Shown one piece after another: positions 9,014 to 17,929 of a stretch of 64,000 bases of DNA. The stretch covers positions 47,919 to 111,918 of the forward strand of contig JAENYU010000001.1 in assembly GCA_016841625.1 (NCBI GenBank), written 5' to 3'. The translations under genes were made by a program, and so were the position numbers. The stretch is from Methanobacteriota archaeon (GTDB lineage: Archaea > Halobacteriota > Methanosarcinia > Methanosarcinales > Methanosarcinaceae). The notes beneath the pieces are model-generated. The model was not told the DNA's origin. It did no database searches and saw only the letters and a list, made by a program, of their open reading frames with translations. How positions within the stretch are numbered: position 1 is the first letter of the stretch; every line of letters begins with the position of its first letter.

Positions 9014-9393
9014 TATTTCTTTTGCCCCCCTGTGTTGTTTGTTCTTTCGTAGAAGGTAATGAAACTTTTTACCATTTCCCCCGAGACCGAGACTATGTCC
9101 CTTATCTCTTCCGGGGTTATGTCCTCAAGATGGATCCCGACAATGAATACTGATGTTTTCCGGGTAACCTTACTCACATGCCTGGCGCTCTGCAGGGCGA
9201 TCTGTTCATCCCGGTGCCCGGGGAGGCAGATTACGGACGAGCTTGCACGCTGGGTTTTCTCGTCAAAAAGTCCTACTGCAACAGCCCCCGCGTGCCCTTC
9301 TCCGCCCGTCAGGGTCAGCAGGTAGTCATCTCCCAGTTTTTTCGCATCAAGTACGAGTTCTGCTCTGCCTACTTTCCTTGTAATCTGGAACAA
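9013..9393 (-). CDS. LpdD-like protein, probable prenylated-flavin handling partner of UbiX
   Basis: A 126-aa soluble protein that resembles the LpdD-like prenylated-flavin chaperone domain. That family accompanies UbiX/UbiD decarboxylase systems. Visible features are a glycine-rich LTGGEGHAGAVAVGLFD segment (about residues 29-45), a central SSVICLPGHRDEQIA, and a conserved-looking VFIVGIHLEDITPEEI towards the end. It overlaps the ubiX start by one base (TAATG), which implies one operon and probably one pathway. The domain assignment rests on context plus motif resemblance. The cofactor-chaperone role is taken from family knowledge and not shown here. Confidence 0.7.
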   Translation of the reverse strand: MFQITRKVGRAELVLDAKKLGDDYLLTLTGGEGHAGAVAVGLFDEKTQRASSSVICLPGHRDEQIALQSARHVSKVTRKTSVFIVGIHLEDITPEEIRDIVSVSGEMVKSFITFYERTNNTGGQKK

Positions 9394-9605
9394 AACTTTT
9401 CCCCTCCGAATTTTTCTCTTAAGGGAATCTTAACCATAAAAGCTTATTAAGTTTCTCAGAGCCTTTGATGCCCAGGCCTTTCAGAGTCCTGAACTTCCAG
9501 AGTCCTGAATTGCAAAAATCTTTCAAAAAAATCTTTATGGTCCTGTTTTTATCCCGGTTGGTTTTATCTCTGGTCTTATCTTCAGGCCTGTCCTCAGGAC
9601 TGTCT

Positions 9606-10802
9606 TCAGAGGTCGCTCAATTTGAACTGTTTTATAGTCTTTTTGACGTCAAAAACTTCTCTTGCAGCTTTGCCCACAGCTTCACAGTGCTCTTTCGGGC
9701 TGTAGACTCCCAACCTCCAGTTGTCCATGTGGGCTTGCTGCAGGATGGATACGAAATGAGACGCTTCGTTCAGGGGGATCATCCGGCTGTCGGTCTTTAT
9801 CAGTGCCCGCATTTCCAGCATCTCCGGCATTTTAGGGATATCTACCAGGACATCTTTCGGGTCCACACCTGCGAGTTCGGCAATCTCGTTTTCCACCCTG
9901 GAAGTCTTACCGCGGTGTTTGAGCACGTTCTTTTCTACAGAGTCCAGCCCTGAGTAAAGTGCGCGTTTGTAGAGCTGGCGGGAATCCAGCCTTCTTGCAA
10001 GTTCTCCCCCATGCCCTCCGGCTTTTCGCATGGCAGCTACAAGGTCAATGTCGTCCATCTGCCTGAGTCCGGTAGGGTCCAGCTCCCCGTTTTCTATTAT
10101 ATCTTCTACGGCCCTTGAGCACATGGCTTCCGAGATCCTTGTCACATGGTGGTAGTAAACGGAAGTGTTCATCCAGAAGCGGGAGACTAAAAGGGACTCT
10201 GCGGCTTTCAGCCCTCCCTGGGCTACGACAAGCTTGTCTTCGTAAAACTGCATCTGGTTGATCAGGCGGTTGTAGTCCACAACCCCGAAGGCAACCCCCG
10301 TATAGTGGGCGTCCCTTACCAGGTAGTCCATCTTGTCCACGTCAATCTCGCTGCTAAGGATCTGCCCGAGTGAGGTCTCCCCTTTGATGTGTTTTGCGAG
10401 GTTCCCGGGGGAAAGGCCGAATTTGTCCAGCACGTCTTTGATTTCTCCTTTCCCGAGGATCTCCCTCACGTCGTCGTGCCTGCGCCGGGTGTACTTGTCG
10501 ATGATGTTTTCGGTCACGTGGGAAAAGGGGCCGTGTCCAACATCATGCAGGAGGGACGCTGCCCTTAATTCGTTCTTCTTCTCCTCGTCTATGGTGTTGA
10601 CGTTTTTCATGAGCATGGAGGCAAGGTGCATAACCCCGAGGGAGTGCTCGAAGCGGGTGTGGTTTGCTCCGGGGTAGACCAGGTTGGAAAAGCCAAGCTG
10701 CCTGACCCTTCTGAGGCGCTGTATCTGGGGGGTAGCCAGAAGTTCCTGGACAATTTCGTCCAGTTCGATATAACCGTGTACGGGATCAAGGACGACCTTC
10801 AT
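9606..10802 (-). CDS. HD-domain phosphohydrolase (dGTPase/SAMHD1-like)
   Basis: A 398-aa metal-dependent phosphohydrolase of the HD superfamily, in the YdhJ/SAMHD1-like group whose members hydrolyse nucleotides. The conserved start DPVHGYIEL is followed by IQRLRRVRQLG, then H48/H53 in NHTRFEHSLG, the HD doublet at H86-D87 (LLHDVGHGPFSH), and IDVDKMDYLVRD carrying the last metal Asp. These are the full set expected for an active enzyme. The substrate (dNTP or another nucleotide) cannot be told from sequence. It is divergent from cofD, with a 144-bp shared promoter region between them. Confidence 0.85.
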   Translation of the reverse strand: MKVVLDPVHGYIELDEIVQELLATPQIQRLRRVRQLGFSNLVYPGANHTRFEHSLGVMHLASMLMKNVNTIDEEKKNELRAASLLHDVGHGPFSHVTENIIDKYTRRRHDDVREILGKGEIKDVLDKFGLSPGNLAKHIKGETSLGQILSSEIDVDKMDYLVRDAHYTGVAFGVVDYNRLINQMQFYEDKLVVAQGGLKAAESLLVSRFWMNTSVYYHHVTRISEAMCSRAVEDIIENGELDPTGLRQMDDIDLVAAMRKAGGHGGELARRLDSRQLYKRALYSGLDSVEKNVLKHRGKTSRVENEIAELAGVDPKDVLVDIPKMPEMLEMRALIKTDSRMIPLNEASHFVSILQQAHMDNWRLGVYSPKEHCEAVGKAAREVFDVKKTIKQFKLSDL

Positions 10803-10896
10803 CTTTCTTTAGACAGATGTCATTATATATTGCCGTTTCTATCATTCCTAATGTAATCGGTTTCAAATGTTGAACCCATAATTAATCAAATGTTGA

Positions 10897-10910
10897 ATTC
10901 AAATTTGAAT
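10897..10910. promoter_or_regulatory. 14-bp perfect palindrome between HD gene and cofD
   Basis: ATTCAAATTTGAAT lies in the divergent promoter region, next to two copies of CAAATGTTGAA (about 10864 and 10887). A palindrome plus a direct repeat at a divergent promoter is suggestive of a repressor site. No regulator can be named. Confidence 0.35.
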
Positions 10911-10946
10911 CAATCCTGAAAGGGTAACAGGAATGAGGAAATTTTC

Positions 10947-11870
10947 ATGATTATATTTTCAGGCGGCACCGGAACTCCTAAACTCCTTGACGGGCTCAGG
11001 GAACTTCTCCCTCCCGATGAACTGACTGTTGTTGTGAACACTGCCGAAGACCTCTGGGTTTCGGGAAACCTCATTTCACCTGACCTGGACACAGTGCTCT
11101 ATCTCTTATCAGACCTGATCGACCGGAAAAAGTGGTGGGGAATTGAAGGGGACACCTTCCGGACCCACGAACGCATGCAGGAACTCGGGATAGATGAGGG
11201 GATGAAACTTGGCGACCTGGACCGGGCAACCCATATCATCCGTTCGAACCTGCTCAGGGACGGGGCCACCTTAAGTGAGGCAACCGAAAAGCTCGCCTCC
11301 CTTTTCAATGCCGGGGCCAAAATCCTGCCAATGTCCGAAGATCCTGTTTCCACTTACATCGAAACCCCGGATGGGACAATGCATTTCCAGGACTTCTGGG
11401 TAGGAAAGCAAGGGGAACCCGAGGTTCTCGGAGTGGACATCCGGGGAGTTTCCGAAGCTTCAATCCCGGAAAAAGTCCTCGAAGCCTTTGAAAACGAGGA
11501 CCGGGTCCTGATCGGTCCGAGCAACCCCATTACAAGCATCGGCCCGATAATCTCCCTGCCCGGGATGAAAGCCCTCCTGAAAAAGAAAAAAGTCCTTGCC
11601 CTCAGCCCCATCATCGGAAACGCTCCTGTAAGCGGGCCTGCAGGCAAACTCATGGAGGCATGCGGGCTTGAAGTCTCCTCCGTGGGAGTTGCGGAATACT
11701 ACCAGGACTTTCTTGATGCCTTCATCTTCGATGAAAGGGACAGCGCAGACGAATACGCCTTCGAAAAGCTCGGGTGCCGGGCTTCCAGGGCGGATACTCT
11801 CATGACTTCGAGGGAAAAGAGCATGGAACTTGCAGAGATCGTGCTGGAAATCTTCGATGAAATGGACTGA
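10947..11870 (+). CDS. cofD: 2-phospho-L-lactate transferase (coenzyme F420 biosynthesis)
   Basis: CofD transfers the phospho-lactyl or phosphoenolpyruvyl moiety from its activated guanosine form to Fo, making the F420-0 core. The 307-aa length is standard. The N-terminal nucleotide-binding GGTGTPKLLDGL (residues 6-17), NTAEDLWVSGNLISPDLDT and the downstream IGPSNPITSIGPI are hallmark motifs. The ATG at 10947 has GAGGAA 8 nt upstream. F420 is the hydride carrier of methanogenesis, which supports the organism assignment. It is a single gene here, with a clean stop followed by T-rich sequence. Confidence 0.95.
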   Translation: MIIFSGGTGTPKLLDGLRELLPPDELTVVVNTAEDLWVSGNLISPDLDTVLYLLSDLIDRKKWWGIEGDTFRTHERMQELGIDEGMKLGDLDRATHIIRSNLLRDGATLSEATEKLASLFNAGAKILPMSEDPVSTYIETPDGTMHFQDFWVGKQGEPEVLGVDIRGVSEASIPEKVLEAFENEDRVLIGPSNPITSIGPIISLPGMKALLKKKKVLALSPIIGNAPVSGPAGKLMEACGLEVSSVGVAEYYQDFLDAFIFDERDSADEYAFEKLGCRASRADTLMTSREKSMELAEIVLEIFDEMD

Positions 11871-12210
11871 AGTCTGAAAAGGTTCTTTCGATCTCATTTC
11901 TTCATTTTTTTGTTCCGTGTATACATCCGATGTCTCTGCCATCAATTTCTTTTTTTGCCAACTATGTATATTTTTTTATCACCCGTTTTGATTTTTTTCC
12001 TTCATACATATTTTTATGTAAATTAGTAATGTTTATGTATTACTTTACTACTCATTTGTAATAATTATGCATATTATATCTCTATTTAATATGCATATTT
12101 GCGAATTTATTCTTTGTTAATGTGTGTCCCTGAGTTTTATATTATTTTATGGCTCAGGGGGCCCGGTATTTCCTGCTATGGATTTGAAGTTTGAAATTTG
12201 GAGAGTTGTT
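11871..12210. other. AT-rich spacer upstream of the FmdE-domain gene
   Basis: About 340 bp of very AT-rich sequence with T runs after cofD (a likely termination zone) and a perfect 10-bp inverted repeat at 12067-12076 and 12087-12096. No gene is supported. The frame running from 12124 to 12210 is only a leader of the next gene. Confidence 0.5.
12067..12096. promoter_or_regulatory. Inverted repeat, possible operator
   Basis: Arms ATGCATATTA and TAATATGCAT are separated by 10 bp, so their centres are about two helical turns apart. The repeat sits about 115 bp before the FmdE-domain start at 12211. Confidence 0.35.
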
Positions 12211-13326
12211 ATGAAACAATTGAAAATGTTGCATTTTATGTGCTTTGCTGTGCTTATTTTCTTCCTGCTTGCCCTGCCTGCCTCGGCGGGAGAAAATGTA
12301 GGGTTGATTGCCCAGGTTTATGGTACTGCCGGGGAAGAACTTGGAGGGCTTGAAGCAGAGGATACGCTCATCATCACCGATCTCGGTTCCCCTGCCGGAT
12401 CTTATGTTTACCTGGATGATTTCTATGCGGAGTTTTACGGGAATGGGCTCCTTTACACGAAGAATCTCCTGCTTGTCCAGAATCCGAGAAACAGTCCTCT
12501 CTGGTTCGCTTTTTTCGATAAGAACAGTGGAGACTGTGTTTTTATTGAGGTTTCCTATGGAGAAGTAGAAGGAATCAGCTATCAGGTAACGGAAAATATT
12601 AACTTTGAGGAACTTGCCGCTGATGAGAGTTCCCGGGCCGAGTGGAATACAAAGGTGGCTGGAAAGGTTTTCAAGGGCCGTGAGTTTGCCATAGTAACCA
12701 TCGCCAACGCCTGGGCGACAGGGGATCTTGATTACGAACTGATGCAGTGCCTGGAACTGCACAACCACTTCTGTCCCGGGGTCTCCAGCGGGTACGTCCT
12801 TGCGAATTGGGTGGAAGAGAACTACCCGCTTGAGGATGGTGTGAGTTACACTGTTTTCTCCTGCCCTGTCTGGTGTAAAGAAGATGTTTTCATAAAGCGC
12901 TGGGATGCAACTCCTGGAACAAAGGGTCTCTGGGTATCCGACCTTACTGGTGAAGAAAAAGAAGCTCTTGGTGGGTCTCCCGCCGGGATCTTCGTGGTCA
13001 CTGACAAAAATGCCGGGACCATGCAGGCAGTGGTGCTGAGCTTTGATTTTTCGCCAGTCAATGAAGGGTGCGGGGCTCAGGAAGGCGACCCTACCTGGGT
13101 TTCAAAGTACCTGATGGACCTCTGGATGATGGATAAGGACAACTGGGATGGGATTGTTTCGGAAATTGCAGTTATTGATATTGACGAAGCCACCCTGAAT
13201 GAAATGAAGCAGGCAGCTTCCAACCCCTACGTGGTTCTCGGCTTGCTTGATGAAGAAGAACAGCAGACAAATATTCCGTTTTTATCTTTTTTAGGTGTAC
13301 TCCCTGAACTTCGGCTTGAGACATGA
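12211..13326 (+). CDS. Secreted FmdE-domain protein
   Basis: The protein starts with a signal peptide: MKQLKM, then a hydrophobic core ending LLALPASAGEN, with likely cleavage after ASA. I chose the ATG at 12211, with GGAG about 8 nt upstream, over an in-frame ATG at 12124, because the longer form would bury the signal. The second half carries the FmdE-type motif CLELHNHFCPGVSSGYVLA, named after formylmethanofuran dehydrogenase subunit E, with further cysteines (SCPVWC, EGCGAQ) that could bind metal. The first ~150 residues are unassigned beta-rich sequence. It is extracellular, so it is not a subunit of the cytosolic dehydrogenase. Related Methanosarcina proteins are annotated only by the domain. 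Metal or cofactor binding is inference. Confidence 0.75.
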   Translation: MKQLKMLHFMCFAVLIFFLLALPASAGENVGLIAQVYGTAGEELGGLEAEDTLIITDLGSPAGSYVYLDDFYAEFYGNGLLYTKNLLLVQNPRNSPLWFAFFDKNSGDCVFIEVSYGEVEGISYQVTENINFEELAADESSRAEWNTKVAGKVFKGREFAIVTIANAWATGDLDYELMQCLELHNHFCPGVSSGYVLANWVEENYPLEDGVSYTVFSCPVWCKEDVFIKRWDATPGTKGLWVSDLTGEEKEALGGSPAGIFVVTDKNAGTMQAVVLSFDFSPVNEGCGAQEGDPTWVSKYLMDLWMMDKDNWDGIVSEIAVIDIDEATLNEMKQAASNPYVVLGLLDEEEQQTNIPFLSFLGVLPELRLET

Positions 13327-13622
13327 TGATGAAATAGGTCTAAAATAGAATACGTTGAAATCGAAATAATTGACCAGACCGCACATATGTGCGGTTTTCC
13401 TCTTTTCGTATTCAGGGTTTCCAGAATGTTTTCTTATTTTTTCGTAACTTCCCGGTTCGGGTATCTTTAACTCCGAAGGCGGGAAGTCCCCTTCCTCGGA
13501 GGCCGTAGGCCGACAGGTGGGGGATGAAAGCCTTCCACTTCCCGGCACTACAATTTAGTAACTTGCTACCAATTATTCAATGATGCATATATATATGCAG
13601 AAAGGTATATTATAAGTGTTCC

Positions 13623-14873
13623 ATGCAACTGACTGAAAAGATCAAAATCCATCCTACAGAAGAACAGGTCGATGTTCTCTGGACTACGTCTAACTTCTGT
13701 AGACTGACCTATAATTTTGCTCTGACCGAAAGACAGGAAGCATGGAAAAAAGAACAAAGAAGTGTAAAGTACGAAGAACAGCAAAACAAGCTTCCTGAGA
13801 TGAAAGAAAAATTTCCTCAGTACAAAATGGTCTATTCCAAAGTGTTGCAGGGTACTCTCAAAAAGCTTGATGCTAACTACAAATCGTTTTTTGCACTCCG
13901 TAAGAACGGGGACACAAGTGCAAGACCGCCAGCACACAGAGGGAAAAACTACTTTTTCACAATAGTGTACAATCAGAGCGGTTTCAAGTTCAAAGACGGA
14001 AAAATCACATTTTCCCATAAAGTCAACGAAGTTCCTCTATCTTTCGAGATTGAAAGAGATTACGAAAACAAGAATGTCAAGCAGGTTGAGATATTCAACA
14101 GTGACCCCTACAAAGCAAGGGGAGATTGGTACATCTCAGTAACCTATGAATATGAGCCAGAAGTTCAGTACCATGATAACGGTCTGTATCAGGCGATTGA
14201 TGCAGGGGTTACAAAAATGGTAACTGCTGTCAATTCCCAAGGAAAGTTTTTTGAAGCAAAAACGGCAAGATCTGACAGGTACTGGAACAAAAAAATTGAT
14301 ACTGCTAAATCTCGAAGGGATCACTGTAAAAAAGGTAGTAAACAGTGGGTTCGGCTCAACAATAACATCAAAAAAATGGAGAGAAAACGGTCTAACCAGA
14401 ATAAGGATTATCAGCACAAACTCTCTAAAAAGATGGTTGAGAACACCAGAGCCAACACCATCATAGTCGGTGATCTGAAAGTCAAGAAAATGGCTAAATC
14501 AAAAAAGTTGAAAGGAAAACGAAAAAAGGGACTGAACAGGTCTACTCAGAATCAGGGTTTCCTTTCTCGCTTCATCGGATTTTTGACCTACAAAGCAGAA
14601 AAAGTAGGTAAGAAAGTAATAAAAATCGATGAAAGTTATACGTCCAAAGAATGTTATGTTTGTAAAAAACGGCATAAGATGCCGCTATATCAACGTACTA
14701 TGTCTTGCGATTGTGGAAACACCATAGACAGGGATAGAAACTCTGCTATCAATATCATGGAACGTTTCCTATTACAGAATGCCTTGTGGACAGGCTATCG
14801 GTACTTTGCCGATAATCTTCGACAAACAGGCTTGAAGATGGGTATTGAGTTCTTAGAGCCAATACCTGGATGA
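13623..14873 (+). CDS. tnpB: TnpB RNA-guided nuclease (transposon-associated)
   Basis: A 416-aa OrfB/TnpB protein, the ancestor-type of Cas12, which uses a transposon-encoded guide RNA to cut DNA. It has an N-terminal helical domain, and the RuvC-I Asp in QAIDAGVTKMV near residue 192. The segment that normally holds the catalytic Glu reads TIIVGDLKVKKM, with Gly in place of the canonical Glu. The zinc finger has CYVC and CDCG, and the final Asp is in DRDRNSAINI. The ATG at 13623 is preceded by a TATA-like block (ATATATATGC) about 30 bp upstream. The frame is intact. Loss or relocation of the RuvC Glu would affect cleavage. Confidence 0.85.
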   Translation: MQLTEKIKIHPTEEQVDVLWTTSNFCRLTYNFALTERQEAWKKEQRSVKYEEQQNKLPEMKEKFPQYKMVYSKVLQGTLKKLDANYKSFFALRKNGDTSARPPAHRGKNYFFTIVYNQSGFKFKDGKITFSHKVNEVPLSFEIERDYENKNVKQVEIFNSDPYKARGDWYISVTYEYEPEVQYHDNGLYQAIDAGVTKMVTAVNSQGKFFEAKTARSDRYWNKKIDTAKSRRDHCKKGSKQWVRLNNNIKKMERKRSNQNKDYQHKLSKKMVENTRANTIIVGDLKVKKMAKSKKLKGKRKKGLNRSTQNQGFLSRFIGFLTYKAEKVGKKVIKIDESYTSKECYVCKKRHKMPLYQRTMSCDCGNTIDRDRNSAINIMERFLLQNALWTGYRYFADNLRQTGLKMGIEFLEPIPG

Positions 14874-14934
14874 TTCGAGTACTCGAAGGAAGCCCTTTCC
14901 TCGACTCCGAAGGAGGCAGGGAGGGGTAGTTCAC
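14780..14934 (+). ncRNA. Predicted omegaRNA (reRNA) at the TnpB right end
   Basis: In TnpB elements the guide RNA scaffold overlaps the 3' end of tnpB and the right end, and the guide starts at the first base outside the element. The conserved 3' block (TCGACTCCGAAGG, then GGGAGGGGTAGTTCAC) is duplicated in a second element at 33218-33292. By this model the guide would begin at about 14935 (TATAAGTTCC). Start position and processing are inference. Confidence 0.5.
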
Positions 14935-15179
14935 TATAAGTTCCTTGCATTAAGTAAAACGGAATTGGAAATCCAAAATTATATCAACTACCTGGATGTT
15001 TTCCGAATTCGTTTTGTATTCCCTGACAGCTTAACCGTTCTTTCTGTTTTCGGGATGCTTCCGGGAAGGCAATAATTCCTGAGACATAACAATATGTTTT
15101 AAGATCTGAAGGATAATATAATTTATATCTCATCTTCATTATCTTGCGTATATTCCGACCGCCAAAAAGAGCTAAGACC

Positions 15180-15749
15180 ATGCTTGAAAGACTGATAAGT
15201 TCACTTTTGAATGCTCCTGTGATGAAGCGAGGAGAATACAATTACTTCATCCATCCCATTTCGGACGGCGTACCGTCAATTGACCCCCTTCTGGTGGAAG
15301 AAATTTCCGATTATATCCTGGAAATCGCCAACATGGACGTGGACACCGTCCTCACGGTTGAAGCCATGGGCATCCCGGTGGCAAATGCTCTGTCCCTCAA
15401 AACAGGACTGCCTCTCACCATTGTCCGTAAGCGCCCCTATTTCCTTGAAGGGGAGGTCGAACTTTCCCAGAGTACCGGATACTCTAAAGGGTCTCTCTTC
15501 ATCAACGGATTAAAGAAAGGGGACAGGGTCCTGATCGTGGACGATGTTATCAGTACCGGGGGGACTCTCCTTGCACTGGTGAAAGCCCTTCAGGAGATGG
15601 GTGTCGAGGTCATGGATGTTGTCCTGGTTATCGGGCGTGGGGAAGGTTTACTGAAGTTAAAGGAACTGGGGGTTGAGCCCAAGATTCTCGTCACCATTGA
15701 CGTGAGCGAGAAGGGTGTGGAGATCAAGGATGTCTGTTGCAATCAGTGA
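15180..15749 (+). CDS. hpt: Hypoxanthine/guanine-type phosphoribosyltransferase
   Basis: A purine-salvage enzyme that transfers ribose-5-phosphate from PRPP to a purine base. The PRPP-binding motif [14 protein letters not shown] lies at about residues 117-130, with a conserved [14 protein letters not shown] before it and [13 protein letters not shown] as the flexible loop region. The length (189 aa from ATG 15180) matches the archaeal Hpt family. The longer in-frame start at 15144 has no ribosome site. The 3' end overlaps dph2 by 20 nt, giving a tightly coupled pair. Substrate preference (hypoxanthine/guanine versus adenine) is not decided by sequence alone. Confidence 0.85.
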   Translation: MLERLISSLLNAPVMKRGEYNYFIHPISDGVPSIDPLLVEEISDYILEIANMDVDTVLTVEAMGIPVANALSLKTGLPLTIVRKRPYFLEGEVELSQSTGYSKGSLFINGLKKGDRVLIVDDVISTGGTLLALVKALQEMGVEVMDVVLVIGRGEGLLKLKELGVEPKILVTIDVSEKGVEIKDVCCNQ

Positions 15750-16761
15750 AGCTTTTGATTTCAGGCTTGATTATCTCATCGATGTGGTCCGGGACACGGG
15801 CGCAAAAGTTGTGGGTTTCCAGTTTCCCGAAGGGCTCAAGCGCAAAGGTCCGGAACTTGCAAGGCTGGTCGAAGAAGCCACAGGTGCGGAAATTATCATT
15901 TCCGGAGACCCCTGTTTCGGGGCTTGCGACCTGGACCGGACCCTGCTCGGGTACGTGGACCTCCTTTTCCATTTCGGGCATGCCGAACTCGAGGACACGA
16001 AACTCTCCGAGAAGGTCTACTTCATCGAAGCCCGCTCTGCAGTGGACGTCCTGCCTGTGGTTGAAAAAGCTCTTTCAAAATTGCAGGGGCAGAGGATAGG
16101 GCTGATCAGCACTGTCCAGCATGTCCATAAGCTTCCCGAAGCTTGTAAAGTGCTCGAAGCCCGGGGGAAGACCTGCGTGATCGGGCGCGGGGATTCCAGG
16201 CTTGCCTACCCCGGGCAGGTGCTGGGCTGCAACTTTTCGACTGCAAGGGCAGAAGTCTGTGATGAGTACTTATATATAGGAAGCGGGGATTTCCACCCCC
16301 TGGGCGTATCCCTCTCCACAAAAAAGCGCGTCCTTGCTGCAGACCCTTTCTCCGGGGAAGTCCGGGAAGTCGACTCCTCCAGGGTGCTCAGGCAGCGGAG
16401 TGCGGTTATTGCCAAATCCCTGGACGCGGAAGTTTTCGGGATAATCGTCTCAAGCAAAAACGGACAGGCAAGGATGGCCCTGGCAACTTCCCTTAAAAAG
16501 CTTGCAAAAAAGCATGGGAAAGAGGCTCATCTCATCCTGATCGACCTGGTGACCCCCGACCAGATGCTCCAGTTCAAGGTGGGAGCTTTCGTAAATACCG
16601 CCTGTCCCAGGCTGGCTATCGATGAGGTTGGACGCTTTCCCTCCCCTATGTTAACTCCCCAGGAATTTGAGATTGTACTCGGAGAACGAGAATGGGAAGA
16701 TCTCGTGCTGGATGAAATCACGGAAGAGCCGTTGCAGCTGAAACAGAAGCATCAAAGCTGA
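15730..16761 (+). CDS. dph2: Diphthamide synthesis enzyme Dph2 (radical 3-amino-3-carboxypropyl transferase)
   Basis: Dph2 uses SAM and an unusual [4Fe-4S] cluster to modify a histidine of elongation factor 2, the first step of diphthamide formation. Three cysteines expected to hold the cluster are visible: DPCFGACD (about residue 59), the central [11 protein letters not shown] region, and [10 protein letters not shown] near the end. The domain layout [23 protein letters not shown] and [14 protein letters not shown] is typical. The ATG at 15730 overlaps the PRTase end; an in-frame GTG lies at 15715. The 3' end runs into a 20-bp tandem repeat that contains the stop codon, giving an odd KQKHQS tail. 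Confidence 0.92.
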   Translation: MSVAISEAFDFRLDYLIDVVRDTGAKVVGFQFPEGLKRKGPELARLVEEATGAEIIISGDPCFGACDLDRTLLGYVDLLFHFGHAELEDTKLSEKVYFIEARSAVDVLPVVEKALSKLQGQRIGLISTVQHVHKLPEACKVLEARGKTCVIGRGDSRLAYPGQVLGCNFSTARAEVCDEYLYIGSGDFHPLGVSLSTKKRVLAADPFSGEVREVDSSRVLRQRSAVIAKSLDAEVFGIIVSSKNGQARMALATSLKKLAKKHGKEAHLILIDLVTPDQMLQFKVGAFVNTACPRLAIDEVGRFPSPMLTPQEFEIVLGEREWEDLVLDEITEEPLQLKQKHQS

Positions 16762-16782
16762 GACAGAAGCATCAAAGCTGAG
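16743..16782. repeat. 20-bp tandem repeat across the dph2 stop codon
   Basis: Two exact copies of ACAGAAGCATCAAAGCTGAG and the start of a third. The stop codon lies in the first copy, so the extra copies are not translated. Confidence 0.85.
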
Positions 16783-16851
16783 ACAGAACCTGAATTTTAC
16801 CCTGAATTTTCCGGTGGGCATGTATAAATTTATAATGTATGATGGCGCAAA

Positions 16852-17442
16852 ATGAAACAGAGAAAACTTGAAATGTTGCTGGAGGAAATAGAGGGCTTTG
16901 CAGACCCTGAACTCGAGCTTGAGCAGTACCCGACTCCTGCCCTCCTGGCGGCGGAAATCCTGCATTTTGCTTATATGCAGGGGGATCTTGAAACTTCGGT
17001 TCAGGACCTGGGCTGCGGGACCGGAATCCTGGCAATAGGGGCAAAGCTCCTAGGTGCGGAAAAGGTTGCGGGGTATGATGTGGACCTAAAAGCCTTTGAG
17101 CTCTCAAAAAATAATGCTGAAAAGTTAGGAGTAGAGGTCGATTTTGTCTGTTCGGACATCTCGGAAGTCACCGGGCACGTCAAAACAACGCTTATGAATC
17201 CTCCTTTCGGGGCCAGGGTCAAAGGCAGGGACAGACCCTTTCTTTCGGTAGCGTTAAGAACTAGCGAGGTTATATACTCCATCCACAACCGTGGGAGTTT
17301 TGCTTTTATCCAAAAGTTCATTAAGCCTGCGGTCATTACACATTCTTACGTTGCAAAGTTCCCCATTAAACGGACCTTTGATTTCCACAAAAAAGAGCGA
17401 GAAATTATCGAAGTGGAGATTTACAGGATTGCTGTTCCATGA
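16852..17442 (+). CDS. METTL5-like RNA N6-adenine methyltransferase
   Basis: A 196-aa class I SAM-dependent methyltransferase. The SAM-binding motif DLGCGTGILAIGA lies at about residues 47-59, and the catalytic NPPFGARVKGRDRPFL at about 107-122 is the NPPF signature of the archaeal METTL5 group. Human METTL5 makes m6A in 18S rRNA, and archaeal relatives are thought to act on 16S rRNA. It lies in the dph2-csl4-rpoL neighbourhood, a recurrent archaeal translation/RNA cluster, which supports an rRNA role. A TATA-like run (TATAAATTTATAATG) lies just before the start, so it may have its own promoter and a short leader. Confidence 0.8.
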   Translation: MKQRKLEMLLEEIEGFADPELELEQYPTPALLAAEILHFAYMQGDLETSVQDLGCGTGILAIGAKLLGAEKVAGYDVDLKAFELSKNNAEKLGVEVDFVCSDISEVTGHVKTTLMNPPFGARVKGRDRPFLSVALRTSEVIYSIHNRGSFAFIQKFIKPAVITHSYVAKFPIKRTFDFHKKEREIIEVEIYRIAVP

Positions 17443-17929
17443 AGCGGAAATTTTTCCTCTGAGCCGTTTTACGGGAATACGGGCAGAGAATACACAGTAT
17501 GAAATCACAATCTAGAATCATATATAGAATGCATACGTAGAATGCATAGATAGAGTATCTGATTTGTGCTGCCGGATGTATTAAGTCAGATGCATGACGC
17601 CAGATCCGCAAAATTATATGGTATCAGATGTGTAATGTGGAGGCATCAGATGCGTGTTGTGGAATGTATAATATCTGGAATATATCTGGAATATATCTGG
17701 AATATATCTGGAACATACATTCTGTCGTGAATGCGCATCAATGTGTGCCAGGGTGTACCGGGGCTTACATAAGTGCGCCTGCCCGGATGCCTGCCCGGAT
17801 GCCTACCCGTACATAGTACCTGCAGAGAAGAGATATTTCAGGCGTCACTGCACTCCCCTTTAAATTCTCCTTCAGGAGATAAGCATCTACCGGGAAAGTC
17901 ACTATTCACTATCATTCGAATGAGGGATT
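17443..17929. other. 487-bp repeat-rich spacer before csl4
   Basis: No supported gene. It contains related ATAGAATGCATA words near 17520-17550, a four-copy 11-bp tandem repeat (17671-17714), then a doubled GCCCGGATGCCT near 17782-17803. The plus-strand frame at 17628-17816 is only repeat sequence (it reads WNISGIYLEY) and lacks a ribosome site. Confidence 0.6.
17671..17714. repeat. 11-bp tandem repeat, four copies
   Basis: Unit ATATCTGGAAT is repeated four times without gaps; the last copy ends in C. Confidence 0.9.

Larger units (their letters stand above)
13463..14934 (+). mobile_element. IS1341/IS605-type TnpB element (no tnpA)
   Basis: A single tnpB gene with structured ends and no TnpA transposase. 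The left end has a GC-rich hairpin region (about 13463-13545, including GGCGGGAAGTCCCC and a GGCCGTAGGCC stem). The right end (about 14880-14934) finishes AGGGAGGGGTAGTTCAC. Both ends recur, fused together, at 33218-33292 in opposite orientation, which supports these limits. The exact left boundary is uncertain by about 20 bp. Confidence 0.75.

Noticed and set aside
17628..17816. 62-codon plus-strand frame before csl4
   Set aside because: Consists of an 11-bp tandem repeat and a duplicated GCCCGGATGCCT; no ribosome site.
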